From: Meghimatium bilineatum
Lineage: Eukaryota > Mollusca > Gastropoda > Stylommatophora > Philomycidae
Assembly: GCA_034231615.1 (NCBI GenBank)
Contig: CM067306.1
Span: 31,132,617-31,196,616 of the forward strand
Length of the DNA stretch: 64,000 bases
Direction of reading: 5' to 3'
In this document: positions 21,804 through 32,800 of the stretch, piece after piece
Numbering within the stretch: the stretch's first letter is position 1
How the letters are laid out: every line of letters begins with the position of its first letter
Made by a program: the position numbers and the translations under genes
The notes under the pieces: generated by a model
Told to the model about the DNA's origin: nothing
Database searches by the model: none
What the model saw: the letters and a program-made list of their open reading frames with translations, nothing else

Positions 21804-24036
21804 TTCTTCTTCTTCTTCTTTCGTTCACTTGAAACATGTCTATATCTGTAATTCTGTCTCCTTAATAAAACTCACTGTCTTTTGTAGTTCATACAGTGTC
21901 CCATAAAGCTTTGATTCCAGTGTTGTTCCCTCTGGCCAATATGTCTGCCTCAGCGTTTCATGCTCAGAACACTCTTGAAGTATATGTTTGGCACTCTGTG
22001 CTGCCTGTCCACATGTACACATGGCTGTGTTGCCAATCTTGAACTTTGTATACATGTGACTGCGGAGTCGGTTGTGTCCAGTTCTGAGACGTAGAATTAT
22101 AACTTGTTCTGATCTGTTCATAATTTGATAGTCATCTTGTGTTGGTGTTGGTGTTTGTGGCTTTCTTATTGACTTTATCATCTGTTTTTTCTGATGGTAG
22201 GTGATTGGTATATCTGGTTGGTCTTCGGCAGCACCTTCCTTAGCCAGTTGGTCTGCTTTTTCATTTCCTGCTATTCCACAGTGAGAGGGTATCCACTGCA
22301 TGGTTACCCTATACTGGTACGACAATTCGCTAAGTAGTTTTTGCAAGTCTGTTAGCTTTCCAGACTGGAGAGCTTGAAGCACTGACCTTGCATCTGTCAG
22401 GAATACCACAGGCTGTAGGCCAGAGTTGGAGTTCAGCAGTTTTTTAGCTGCCACACTAATTGCCTGAATTTCTGCATCATAATTATTGCAGAATTTTCCT
22501 GTCGGTGTTCTGATTGTATCTCTAGGCTTGTGTGGATATTCTATATATACACTTGCACCTCCATTCCTCACAGCATTCTGTGCTGACCCATCTGTGTACA
22601 CTCTGACCCATATATCTCGTGGATATTCCTCATCCAGGAAACTGAGGGTGACTGTCCTTCGCTGCACACTGTTCTGTTCGTCCTCGCTTAGTATTCCTTT
22701 CACATGGGTCTGAATGTATATTGGCATTCCATGGCTTTCACTCCACTGGGTTTGTTCTGGTACAGACCTTAAGGGGCTGTCAACTTCAGGTAGGTATGTA
22801 AGTTGTCTACGGAGTCGTTTAGCTTGATGGATAAAGCTGCTTCTTTTCAGTCGCCCCATTGCTAGATTTGGGAATCTTTCCTTCATTGGATGACTTGGCA
22901 TACACTGAAACTTTTCTGCTTGAATTAGTACTTTTGTGTCTCTGCGTTCGCCAAGTGTTTGCATTCTTCCCATTTTCTGCATCTCTGATATGGGTGTTGA
23001 TTTCATTGCTCCCAACATTATTCTAAGTGCCTGGATTTGCACTTTATCTAGATCTTGTAATGTGGTGTTTGATGCAGGACACCACGCAGCTGAACCGTAT
23101 TCCAGGTGTGGTCTTATGCCTTGCTGGTAAACTTTACTGAGTATATTTCCACTGGCTCCCCATGTGGTTCCACTTAGTTTTCTCAGGATAGCTAGCTTCC
23201 TCCTGGCTTTTGTTGTTGCTTTGTTTATGTGCTGCTTCCATGTCAGCTTATCATCAAAAGTAACTCCGAGGTATGTGGGTTGTTTGTCTTCTTTCAAGAG
23301 CTCTCCATCTATCTTGATATGACCAGCTTTTTGTTTTGGTGAAAGGGTAAAGAGTGTAGTGCTGCACTTATCTGTGTTAATGCTGACGCACCATCTATTT
23401 GCCCATAAGGTTAGGGCATCGATAGCTCTTTGTATTTGTTTAGTGGCCACTGTTGCATGTTCTTCCATGCACCAGATTACCAGGTCGTCAGCATACATTG
23501 CCACTTTGATCCCGTGTGGTAGTTCAGCAACTAGGTCATTGATGTAAACCAAGAAAAGTGTGGGTGACAGGACTCCTCCCTGGGGGACTCCATGACGCAG
23601 TAGAACGTTCTTGCTCTTGCGACCATCTAATTGTACCCTGGCTCTTCTATTATGCAGGTATGCTTTTACCCATTTGTACATTCTTGAGCTAACCCTGCAA
23701 TTTCGCAATTTCTTTAGGAGCACTTCTTTCCAGACCTTATCAAATGCTTTCCTGAGGTCTATCCATGCTGCTAGTACCAGTTTCTTTTCTTGGAAGGCAT
23801 CCTCAATCTCTTGGGAGAGGTAGGTTGCCTGATCTTCAGTAGAGTAGCACTGTCTGAAACCTGCTTGCTGTGATACCAGAAGGTGTTCACTTTCAAGGTA
23901 CCACTGCATCCTAAGATTGATAATGCGTTCCATTGTTTTACATAGACAGCTTGTGAGGCTGATGGGCCTGTAGTTGGAGACTGTGTTGCCATCTTTTCCT
24001 GATTTGAGGAGTGGTATCATTATTGCTTCTCTCCAC
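21804..24036 (-). mobile_element. LINE A copy A3, inserted inside copy A4
   Basis: A 5'-truncated reverse-strand LINE A. One continuous frame of 732 codons (21840-24038) covers RT (IDLRKAFDKVW, YADD), RNase H (TDGSAQN, DAEIQAI, PSHCGIAGNEKAD) and the C-terminal CTCG..H..C motif. The first few codons of that frame run past the junction. This is the best preserved coding copy here, but it lacks the endonuclease and so is not autonomous. Its (GAA)n tail abuts copy A4 endonuclease sequence at 21804. Confidence 0.92.
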
Positions 24037-26592
24037 ATTTTAACAGGTAAACATGCAGCTGATTACTTTGCAGATTCCTTTGCAGAAGACAATAACGTCA
24101 AAGTCAGCCCAGACAAACAACAGGAGATTCAAGAGAACCAGCAAAACATTGGACAAGGCGAACCTATACCTGAAGTCATGGAGGCACCAATCACAATGAG
24201 AGAACTGGAGCATGCAATATCCAAATTGAAAATGAAAAAGTCCCCTGGAGCTGATGGAGTGTCCAATGAAATGATTAGAAACCTGGGAATTGCAGCAAGA
24301 GCAAAGTTACTGCAGATCTTTAACACAAGCTGGTCCACAGGTAATGTACCACAGGCGTGGAGAGAAGCAATAATGATACCACTCCTCAAATCAGGAAAAG
24401 ATGGCAACACAGTCTCCAACTACAGACCCATCAGCCTCACAAGCTGTCTATGTAAAACAATGGAACGCATTATCAATCTTAGGATGCAGTGGTACCTTGA
24501 AAGTGAAAACCTTCTGGTATCACAGCAAGGATGTTTCAGACAGTGCTACTCTACTGAAGATCAGGCAACCTACCTCTCCCAAGAGATTGAGGATGCCTTC
24601 CAAGAAAAGAAACTGGTACTAGCTGCATGGATAGACCTCAGGAAAGCACTTGATAAGGTCTGGAAAGAAGGGCTCCTAAAGAAATTACGAAATTGCAGGG
24701 TTAACTCAAGAATGTACAAATGGGTAAAAGAATACCTGCATAATAGAAGAGCCAGGGTACAATTAGATGGTCGCAAGAGCAAGAAAGTTCTAATGCGTCA
24801 TGGAGTCCCCCAGGGAGGAGTCCTGTCACCCACACTTTTCTTGGTTTACATCAATGACCTAGTTGCTGAACTACCACACGGGATCAAAGTGGCAATGTAT
24901 GCTGACGACCTGGTGATCTGGTGCACGGAAGAACATGCACCAGTGGCCAATAAACAAATATAAAGCTTTATCGATGCCCTAACCTTATGGACAAATAGAT
25001 GGTGCGTCAGCATTAACACAGATAAATGCAGCACTACACTCTTTACCCTCTCACCAAAACAAAAAGCTGGTCATATCAAGATAGATGGAGAGCTCTTGAA
25101 AGAAGACAAACAACCCACATACCTCGGAGTTACTTTTGATGATAAGCTGACATGGAAGCAGCACATAAACAAAGCAACAACAAAAGCCAGGAGGAAGCTA
25201 GCTATCCTGAGAAAACTAAGTGGAACCACATGGGGAGCCAGTGGAAATATACTCAGTAAAGTTTACCAGCAAGGCATAAGACCACACCTGGAATATGGTT
25301 CAGCTGCGTGGTGTCCTGCATCAAACACCACATTACAAGATCTAGATAAAGTGCAAATCCAGGCACTTAGAATAATGTTGGGAGCAATGAAATCAACACC
25401 CATATCAGAGATGCAGAAAATGGGAAGAATGCAAACACTTGGCGAACGCAGAGACACAAAAGTACTAATTCAAGCAGAAAAGTTTCAGTGTATGCCAAGT
25501 CATCCAATGAAGGAAAGATTCCCAAATCTAGCAATGGTGCGATTGAAAAGGAGCAGCTTTATCCATCAAGCTAAACGACTCCGTAGACAACTTACAGACC
25601 TACCTGAAGTTGACAGCCCCTTAAGGTCTGTACCAGAACAAACCCCGTGGAGTGAAAGCCATGGAATGCCAATATACATTCATGCCCATGTGAAAGGAAT
25701 ACTAAGCGAGGACGAACAGAACAGTATGCAGCGAATGACAGTCACCCTCAGTTTCTTGGATGAGGAATATCCACAAGATATATGGGTCAGAGTGTACACA
25801 GATGGGTCAGCACAGAATGCTGTGAGGAATGGAGGTGCATGTGTATATATAGAATATCCACACAAGCCTAGAGATACAATCAGAACACCGACAGGAAAAT
25901 TCTGCAATAATTATGATGCAGAAATCCAGGCAATTAGTGTGGCAGCTAAAAAACTGCTGAACTCCAACTCTGGCCTACAGCCTGTGGTATTCCTGACAGA
26001 TGCAAGGTCAGTGCTTCAAGCTCTCCAGTCTGGAAAACTAACAGACTTAAAAAAATTACTTAGCGAATTGTTTTACCAATATAGGGTAACCATGTATTGG
26101 ATACCCTCTCACTGTGGAATACCAGGAAATGAAAAAGCAGACCATCTGGCTAAGGATAGTGCTGCCGAAGACCAACCAGATATACCAATCACCTACCATC
26201 AGAAAAAACAGATATTCTTTTTTTCAAGTCAATAAGAAAGCCACAAACACCAACACAAGATGACTATCACATTATGAACAGATCGGAACAAGTTATAATT
26301 CTACGTCTCAGAACAGGACACAACCGACTCCGCAGTCACATGTATACAAAGTTCAAGATTGGCAACACGGCCATGTGTACATGTGGACAGGCAGCACAGA
26401 GTGCCAAACATATACTTCAAGAGTGTTCTTAGCATGAAACGCTGAGGCAGACATATTGGCCAGAGGAAACAACACTGGAATCAAAGCTCTATGGGACACT
26501 GTATGAACTACAAAAGACAGTGAGTTTTTATTAAGGAGACAGAATTACAGATATAGACATGTTTCAAGTGAACGAAAGAAGAAGAAGAAGAA
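24037..26592 (+). mobile_element. LINE A copy A4, RT-RNase H and 3' part
   Basis: Continuation of the plus-strand element: linker (ILTGKHAADYF), RT (to MYADDLVIW at about 24895-24925), a stop and frame change at 24961, then thumb and RNase H in 25096-26235 (TDGSAQN, DAEIQAI, PSHCGIPGNEKAD). A second frame break lies near 26215 (T-rich insertion), and a TAG stop at about 26430 falls inside the C-terminal domain. It ends in the usual (GAA)n tail. About 745 bp of LINE A are missing between 21803 and 24037, judged against copy A1. Confidence 0.9.
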
Positions 26593-26642
26593 CTACTCAA
26601 TTTATAAAAGAAACAACTCTGTAGTTATTAGATGTTATTAGT

Positions 26643-26805
26643 CCGCCGAATACGGATGTGTCGGGCCACTGGCGCAAATAAAACGGCGACACAACGCATT
26701 TCCATTCTCTGGACTACATCCTGCTGGAAATCTAATAGGACCATCGTCCTGCTACAAGAGAGATTCAGTGGGAGTTTGAGAATGAACGCTGAAGAAGAAG
26801 ACATT
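26643..26805 (+). mobile_element. SINE2 copy
   Basis: Typical SINE2: ccgccgaatacggatgtgtc, ggccactggcgcaaat, cattctctggactacatcct, and a tail gaacgctgaagaagaagac. A possible short TSD attagt lies on each side. Confidence 0.85.
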
Positions 26806-26965
26806 AGTGAGCGAAAGAAGAAGTTGTTCTATAACCATCAAGTAGGGCATGACTATGGGTCTCAACAACATGCAAAACTTGCACAAAGTAGCATCATATC
26901 GCCCGAACTTGAAAGCTCTGGTTTCTGCCCTACGCACCAAATTCGGCGTAGAAGGAACATAGATA

Positions 26966-27000
26966 AATAGATAGATAGATAGACAGACACATAGATAGGG
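26966..27000 (+). repeat. (GATA)n-type microsatellite
   Basis: Imperfect agat repeats (ataaatagatagatagatag, acagacacatag). Confidence 0.85.
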
Positions 27001-27005
27001 TCACG

Positions 27006-27300
27006 AAAGTGGTTCTCAACTTTTTTATGGCCCATGTCCCCTTTTGGGCCAACGTTTCTTCCGTGACCCTATGTCGCCTAAAAACAGTCATAACATTTCT
27101 TTGCTAGTAACCGGGTGTTCTCAAGCTTTATCGCTATTACCTCTATGTTTATCATTAACATAGTTATCTTCACGTGTCCCCCATGGACAGGTCTATGGCA
27201 CTGCTTTTTCCAAATTTGTCCCCCCCCCCACTACCATTCTAGTCCCCGGAGACCTCCGGGTGACATAGGCCTATGGCTCACGTCACGTCGAGAACCACTG
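27006..27300. mobile_element. hAT-like MITE
   Basis: It begins with agtggttctcaacttttt and ends with gtcgagaaccactg, an imperfect terminal inverted repeat of the cagtggttctcaac type common in hAT non-autonomous elements (family knowledge). The interior is C/T-rich without coding potential. Flanks gtcacgaa and gtcaggag could be a decayed 8-bp TSD. Confidence 0.55.
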
Positions 27301-27842
27301 GTCAGGAGAACGGAATGTGTCCTTAAAGTATGGTTTACAACTTGGCTGCGATATTTAAACTTTCGGCTTGACATATCAGAATGCACCATGCCTTTGACCT
27401 ACTATGATATGGGACAACTCGATACCAAAATCTTTCGAAGTCACCTCTGACGATGTGCATAGCAAGTATAGTGTAGTCATTCATTGTTTCTCTTTTAGGC
27501 CATCGTCACACATGGGGACTAAGACTCATAACAGTAAATAAATCACATCGTAAAGTCCGCGACACCGATGGTGGAGATGAGAGGGTCCGATATAATCAGG
27601 ACCTCATCCTTACAATACCTGGGCGTGCGATTTGATAGTAGTCTGTGTTTCCAGGAACACGTTGATCATGCTATCGCTAAGTCCCGCAGAGGACTTTGTA
27701 GCACTGAGAGTAATGGCAGCGGCTGACACTAAACAACCACAGCTCGTAATCTTATACGAGGTCCTTGTCCTCCCTGTCATTGAGTATGCAGGCACTACTA
27801 TCACCGCCAGTCACATACAGATTGAGGGGCTGGAGAGGATTC

Positions 27843-27961
27843 TTCTTCTTTTTCCTCTGCGTTCGTTCTCAAACTCCTGCAGATTAGCAGGATGTAGTCC
27901 GGAGAACGGAATGCGTTTTGTCATGGTTTACAGCATTGCTGCGATATCTGCACCTTTCGGC
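27843..27961 (-). mobile_element. SINE1, truncated, TSD-flanked
   Basis: 119 bp of reversed SINE1 (gttctcaaactcctgcag, gattagcaggatgtagtccg, tttacagcattgctgcgata) inserted in LINE C. The duplication ctggagaggattc is perfect at 27830-27842 and 27962-27974. The head half is missing, as in 5' truncation. Confidence 0.92.
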
Positions 27962-28462
27962 CTGGAGAGGATTCAAAACGAAGCGCTGCGGATCATTCTT
28001 GGATGTACAAGGGACACACCCTGTGTGGCTATGAGATTTCTCCTTGATTTTCCGAGCATATCTCATAGAATTGATATGTGACGTGCCAGTGCATACCTTA
28101 GAGTGAGTTTTGACATAGACCACCCACTACACAGCGAACACCCTCTTGTGAAGGGAAGCAGGCTCAAGAGAGGCATATCGTGGATGGGTCGGGCTGAGGA
28201 TACCGTTAAACATATCTGTGCACCAGAAGACATATCTCCTGGCGCGGAATGGATACCTATTCCTACGTTCTTTCAAGAGGCAGTCAAGACCGTCACTACA
28301 CTCAACAGAGAGTGCAGGAAACACAGCCACGTAAGCGTGGATGCTGAGGTAAAGGCACTAATATGCGAAAATGCCGATGATTCAGATGTTGTGATTTATA
28401 CGGACGGGTCGGTCATCCGTCACCAGCGATGCGCATAGGCCTTTACTGTCAGATCAAAAGGG

Positions 28463-28734
28463 CCACCCGTGTGTTGTCGAGGCCCGAAAGGGGAGCAAAG
28501 AATATAAACACTGTTTACCTTCCATGAATGTCCTAAAAGGCGACTAAGGAGGTTATGGGATGGTGTTGGCTGCCCCATCCCATATAGGGTCAATGACCCA
28601 AAGCCATGCTGAAGTCGGATGTGTCGGGCCGAAATGCGCAGATATCTCAGCAATGCTGTAAACCATGACACAACGCTCGTTCTCCGGACTACATATTGCT
28701 AATCTGCAGGAGTTTGAGAACGAACGCAGAAGAA
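28463..28734 (+). mobile_element. SINE1, full-length reference copy
   Basis: 272 bp bounded by a perfect 12-bp TSD agatcaaaaggg (28451-28462 and 28735-28746), inserted into the LINE C RNase H region. It runs from ccacccgtgtgttgtcgagg through gcccgaaaggggagcaaag and actacatattgctaatctgc to gaacgaacgcagaag. It has no tRNA-like A/B boxes that I can see, and no coding frame. This copy defines the family. Confidence 0.92.
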
Positions 28735-29504
28735 GATCAAAAGGGAAAACAGTACACGAAGCTAGTGGTGCCTTTACCGTAACAACGAGCAGTCTAATTA
28801 TGGAAGTATTCGCCGTAACGCAGACACATTACTGGCTGGAATCGCATACCTATTCCCATGCATGCATGCTAAGTGATTCACTGAATATGATTCAGAAAGT
28901 CAAAACAGGTGATGTACGTATGGAATGGGCGGAGTCATTGTAAAGAGCTAAAATGCGGACATCACTACGAAAACCCACGCTTATTTTTGTCCCCGGACAT
29001 GCGGGCGTGGAGGGAAACGAACGGGCCGACAAATTAGCTAGTCTCGCCACCACAACAGACGGTCAGTCTATGGACCGAGCAGACATACTCACTGCTCTTC
29101 GTGAGTCCTCACGATAAGATGATTTTGAGATGAATAAGCATGAGTCAATATCAAGAATTGGAAGTGAGGATAGGCGTGGCCCGAAGAGAACCCCTGACAA
29201 AGATTTCAAAAAGATTAGTAAACCAACAAAGAACCAGAACAATCAGTCGTTATACCCAGAGAGATTTACTGAAGCGGAGATCGGAGCACCTATGGACGTG
29301 TCCGGTGTGCGAAGATGATAATCAACATACCTACTTGTAAATGATTCAGAAATTGAACAATTTTGTTTCTGCTATAAACAATATGCATCTTACAGACTAG
29401 ACCTATAGAATATTATGTTAATGAATAATGAACATGTTAATGAATTATTGTCTATTGTCTATCCCCAGGTGGTTTGTGGGTGATTGGAGCTCGAGCTTGC
29501 GTTC

Positions 29505-29620
29505 TAAAGCTAGATGGCATCGGCTGTGATATGATCGTGTCTGTTCAGGATGTCCCTAACGTTTTCTATCCATCTTTTCCGTGGTCTTCCTCTGGCTTTA
29601 TACCCTAATCTCATTTGGTT
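29505..29620 (-). mobile_element. LINE C-terminal remnant next to CCT1
   Basis: The minus strand reads YKARGRPRKRWIENVRDILN then RHDHITADAI. This is the basic GRPRKRW tail common in RTE/CR1-like reverse transcriptase ORFs. It ends ~140 bp upstream of the CCT1 start codon. Confidence 0.65.
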
Positions 29621-29761
29621 ATATGATTGTACGGGAAACTTGTTGTGATGCATTCTTATAATAATAATGAATTATATTAATGAATAAAAGAAATGCGAAT
29701 GCAAATTTTTATCTTCGCTGTGTGATGTAACTTCCTGATCTTTCGGAAAGCGTGATTCAAC

Positions 29762-29834
29762 ATGGCGAATACAACGGCAGCTTTGACAGTCGGTGGAAAC
29801 AGAACGACAGGACAATCTGTTAGAACACAAAATG
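29762..29834 (+). CDS. CCT1: CCT1 exon 1
   Basis: Encodes [20 protein letters not shown] and four more residues, the variable N-terminus. It ends in phase 1 before donor gtaaga. No clear TATA box is visible in the AT-rich 100 bp upstream, and the transcription start is not determined. Confidence 0.93.
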
Positions 29835-32800
29835 GTAAGACAACACACATGTACCCTTTATTATTAATTTATGATATGTTTGTATCAAAACTCTAAATAG
29901 TTGAGTTTAAACAATAATAAGTTTAGTTTAGTTATGCCGGCACACTGGCTAGAACATTCCAGAAAGTAGAAAGAATTAATAAATTATTGTTATTGTACGC
30001 CTTATAATATTGTGGAATGTGGTCATTATTCGAGGAAACAAAAACCACAAAACGTTTAACCGTAGGAGTTATATAGATAGTAATAGGGCTAGTAATATAT
30101 ATTATTTTTATGGCAAGTCGTAGTGAAATTTGCGGTAACTACTAGTACTACTACTACGGATCAACTCTTCACACTCACTCAGTCACTGCTATAATAAATA
30201 GCACAATTGTTTACATTTTTACGAATCTGACGTCACGAATTTCCCACTGCGCATGCCCAGTCAACTATCTATTAGCCAAGTGGCAATGAACTTTCAAACT
30301 TAAAAATTATAACTTAATTTATTTATTACTGTATTATGGTGCAAGTTGCTTTGGTTGTTAGGTAATAATATAGGTATTAGCACTAAATTTTCAAATTGGG
30401 TTTATAGTATTATAAACACCACAGCTAGATAGCCCTTGAAATTTGTATTTCAACGACACCTCAACCAAGTCTGTAGGTCAATTCTGTGAAAAGTTATGAA
30501 TTTTTTGGTCAAAATTTAACGAAAAGATAATTACATGAGAACATATAATAAAATATGAACGGACTGATGAAGAAAGTTGTGACCAAGAATTGAAGCCGAA
30601 TTAACAATTTATGTAATATTTTAGTTATTTACGATAAAATATGCATAAAACTATACATTTTTGTGTCCGGGAAGGCAAGACGCATCTTTTGAATATACTG
30701 CACACATTTTCAGACATAATTGGGGCTAATTAATATTCAAAATGGTGGCTAATTTACATAATTTAATTTCAATTTAATAGACTTTTCATTTAATATTTCA
30801 ATTATTTATGATAAAATACCCTACAAACTATACATTTTCGTGTTCGGAAATGCCAGGCGCACTTATTGAATACACTGTAAAAAATTTCTGATGTAATTGG
30901 GGCTAATTACTATTCAAAATGGTGGCTAATTTGCATAATTTACTTTCAATTTAAGTCTAATTATTAAATATTCAGTTATTTATGTTAAAATACTCATAAC
31001 TTCCTAAGAGTTTTATCGTAAACAACTAAGATATTGCATAAATTGTTAACTCGGCTGTAATTCTTCGTCACAACTTACTTCACAAGTACATTTATATTTG
31101 CTTATGCGTTCTCATGTAATTATTTTTGTTATATTTTGGCCCCAAAAAATTCATAACTTTTCACAGAATTGACCTACAGACTTGGTTGAGGTATCATTGA
31201 AATACAAATTTCAAGGGCTATCTAGCTGTTGTGATTCACCTTCCCTAGTGCCTTCAGCTTCCTTGACAAAGACTCACACTTCTTCGTCATATTTGCAACT
31301 GTGCGTTTCTTTTTTGCACAGGCATCACAGTCATATCTCATCTTCTTAGGGGATGGTGATCTATTTAGTGTACCTGAGAAACAAGGTTGCATATTAAAAG
31401 TACATGAAAGAGATGATGAATCAATTTGAGTAGAATGATGTTGCAAATCATCACTGGTCAATTTACTAATAAATGATATAGGGAATTGCTCAGGTAAAAA
31501 ATTCATAAGTATGGACCAGTCTTTGTTGGCCATACTCTTTAAATGTTTCGTCAGTTTTACATTAAAACGCTTCAAAGCTGAAAGAAGACAAGATTCATTG
31601 ATACACTTATCTGGTTCTGCAACAAGCACAAGAGACTGGATCTTCCTCATTACATCTACTGGGGTATTGGTGCGGTCCAGTAACAGCTGTGCAGCATAGC
31701 CTTTCTTTACTGGGTACTCAGGTGCAAACTGAGCTACATACGCCTTCAGATCATGTATATTCTTCTTGCTTGCCATCATGTCTTCTATAAAAACAATAAT
31801 ATAAGTAAGAGTTTCAGGGTCTAAAAGAACACAATATTAAAAATTTCATTTGATAATTAAAATAAATACATTACATTATTTATTATAAAGTACAAAATAA
31901 AATTGAAGCCTCACTAACTCTAGGCAGAGATATAAATTAAGTGCTCACCCTCAGCTCATCCCTTTTGCTGCCTTGTAATACAGGATTTTAGTGTGAAAAT
32001 ATGAGCTCTCAATCATCAATGTGAAGTTTCTTAAAAGTTTTATGAGCCAATGATAATTATAAAAGTACAAGGCTAAGCCTAGAAACTCAAGGCTTATTGT
32101 AGGCCTAATTTAAATGTAACATCATTAAGCCTTATAATATTTATATAATAATAGGTATATGTCTAAACCCAACATTATCATATTACGGACTTTTCAATAA
32201 ATCTACTTTCATGAAGCCTACATTAAAAAAAAACACTTCCGTTGTCATGGCAATTGCATGGCAGTACAGACTCGTAAATGTTGATTTACATTTCACATTG
32301 TAACTACATGATCTAGATATTTATACAGCAGATGCACATATGATTTTTTAGAAAAGTCATATGTAAATTAGAGACATAAGAATTACAATATTTAAACAAG
32401 AATATTTATAACAATTGTTACCTACTATCAGCATAGCACGAAACAACAGCCGGTAAAAAATTAAAAATGGCGGATAAGTACACCCATAAAAAAGTGGATA
32501 GACATAGGTTTAGAAAAATTGAACAGATAGACTATACAAGAAGAAGATGCATTCAAAATTCATACATGTGTAAACAAATGGCTTATGAACATTAAAATAA
32601 GCATCTGGTTTTCAAATGGCAACATCTAAGGCATTAATATTCAAAAATATCAGCTAATTTTAATGAAATTCACTTACTTCAGCGTGTCCAAGAACTTGTT
32701 ATAAAAACTATGATGTTAATCCACTCGAAGAACAGATCAAACTGACCTCTGACTTGTCCCACAAATGAAAAGTATAATGTCTTTGTACTTCTAGTCACGG

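Larger units (their letters stand above)
27560..29340 (+). mobile_element. LINE C, RT-thumb to RNase H remnant
   Basis: A second LINE family with RNase H. Readable pieces, in shifting frames, are SLQYLGVRFDSSLCFQEHVD, an ARNLI/ILYEVLVLPVIEYA segment, LERIQNEALRIILGCTRDTP, RFLLDFPSISHRI, GSRLKRGISWMG and the RNase H start VVIYTDGSVIRHQR. FVPGHAGVEGNERADKLA follows near 28990. Two SINE1 insertions (27843-27961 and 28463-28734) interrupt it. Many stops and frameshifts: a fossil. Confidence 0.8.

Noticed and set aside
11604-26592. Retrovirus or LTR retrotransposon (RT plus RNase H)
   Set aside because: No gag, protease, integrase or LTRs. Endonuclease-RT-RNase H order, (GAA)n tails, 5' truncation and variable TSDs mark non-LTR elements.
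21804-26592. Twin-primed single LINE insertion
   Set aside because: Twin priming joins non-overlapping parts of one element. Here both arms contain the same RT-to-tail region, so two copies are needed.
30417-31233. Fold-back as a precursor microRNA
   Set aside because: Arms of ~230 bp with a ~350-bp loop are far larger than a miRNA hairpin. Transposon fold-back is the simpler reading.
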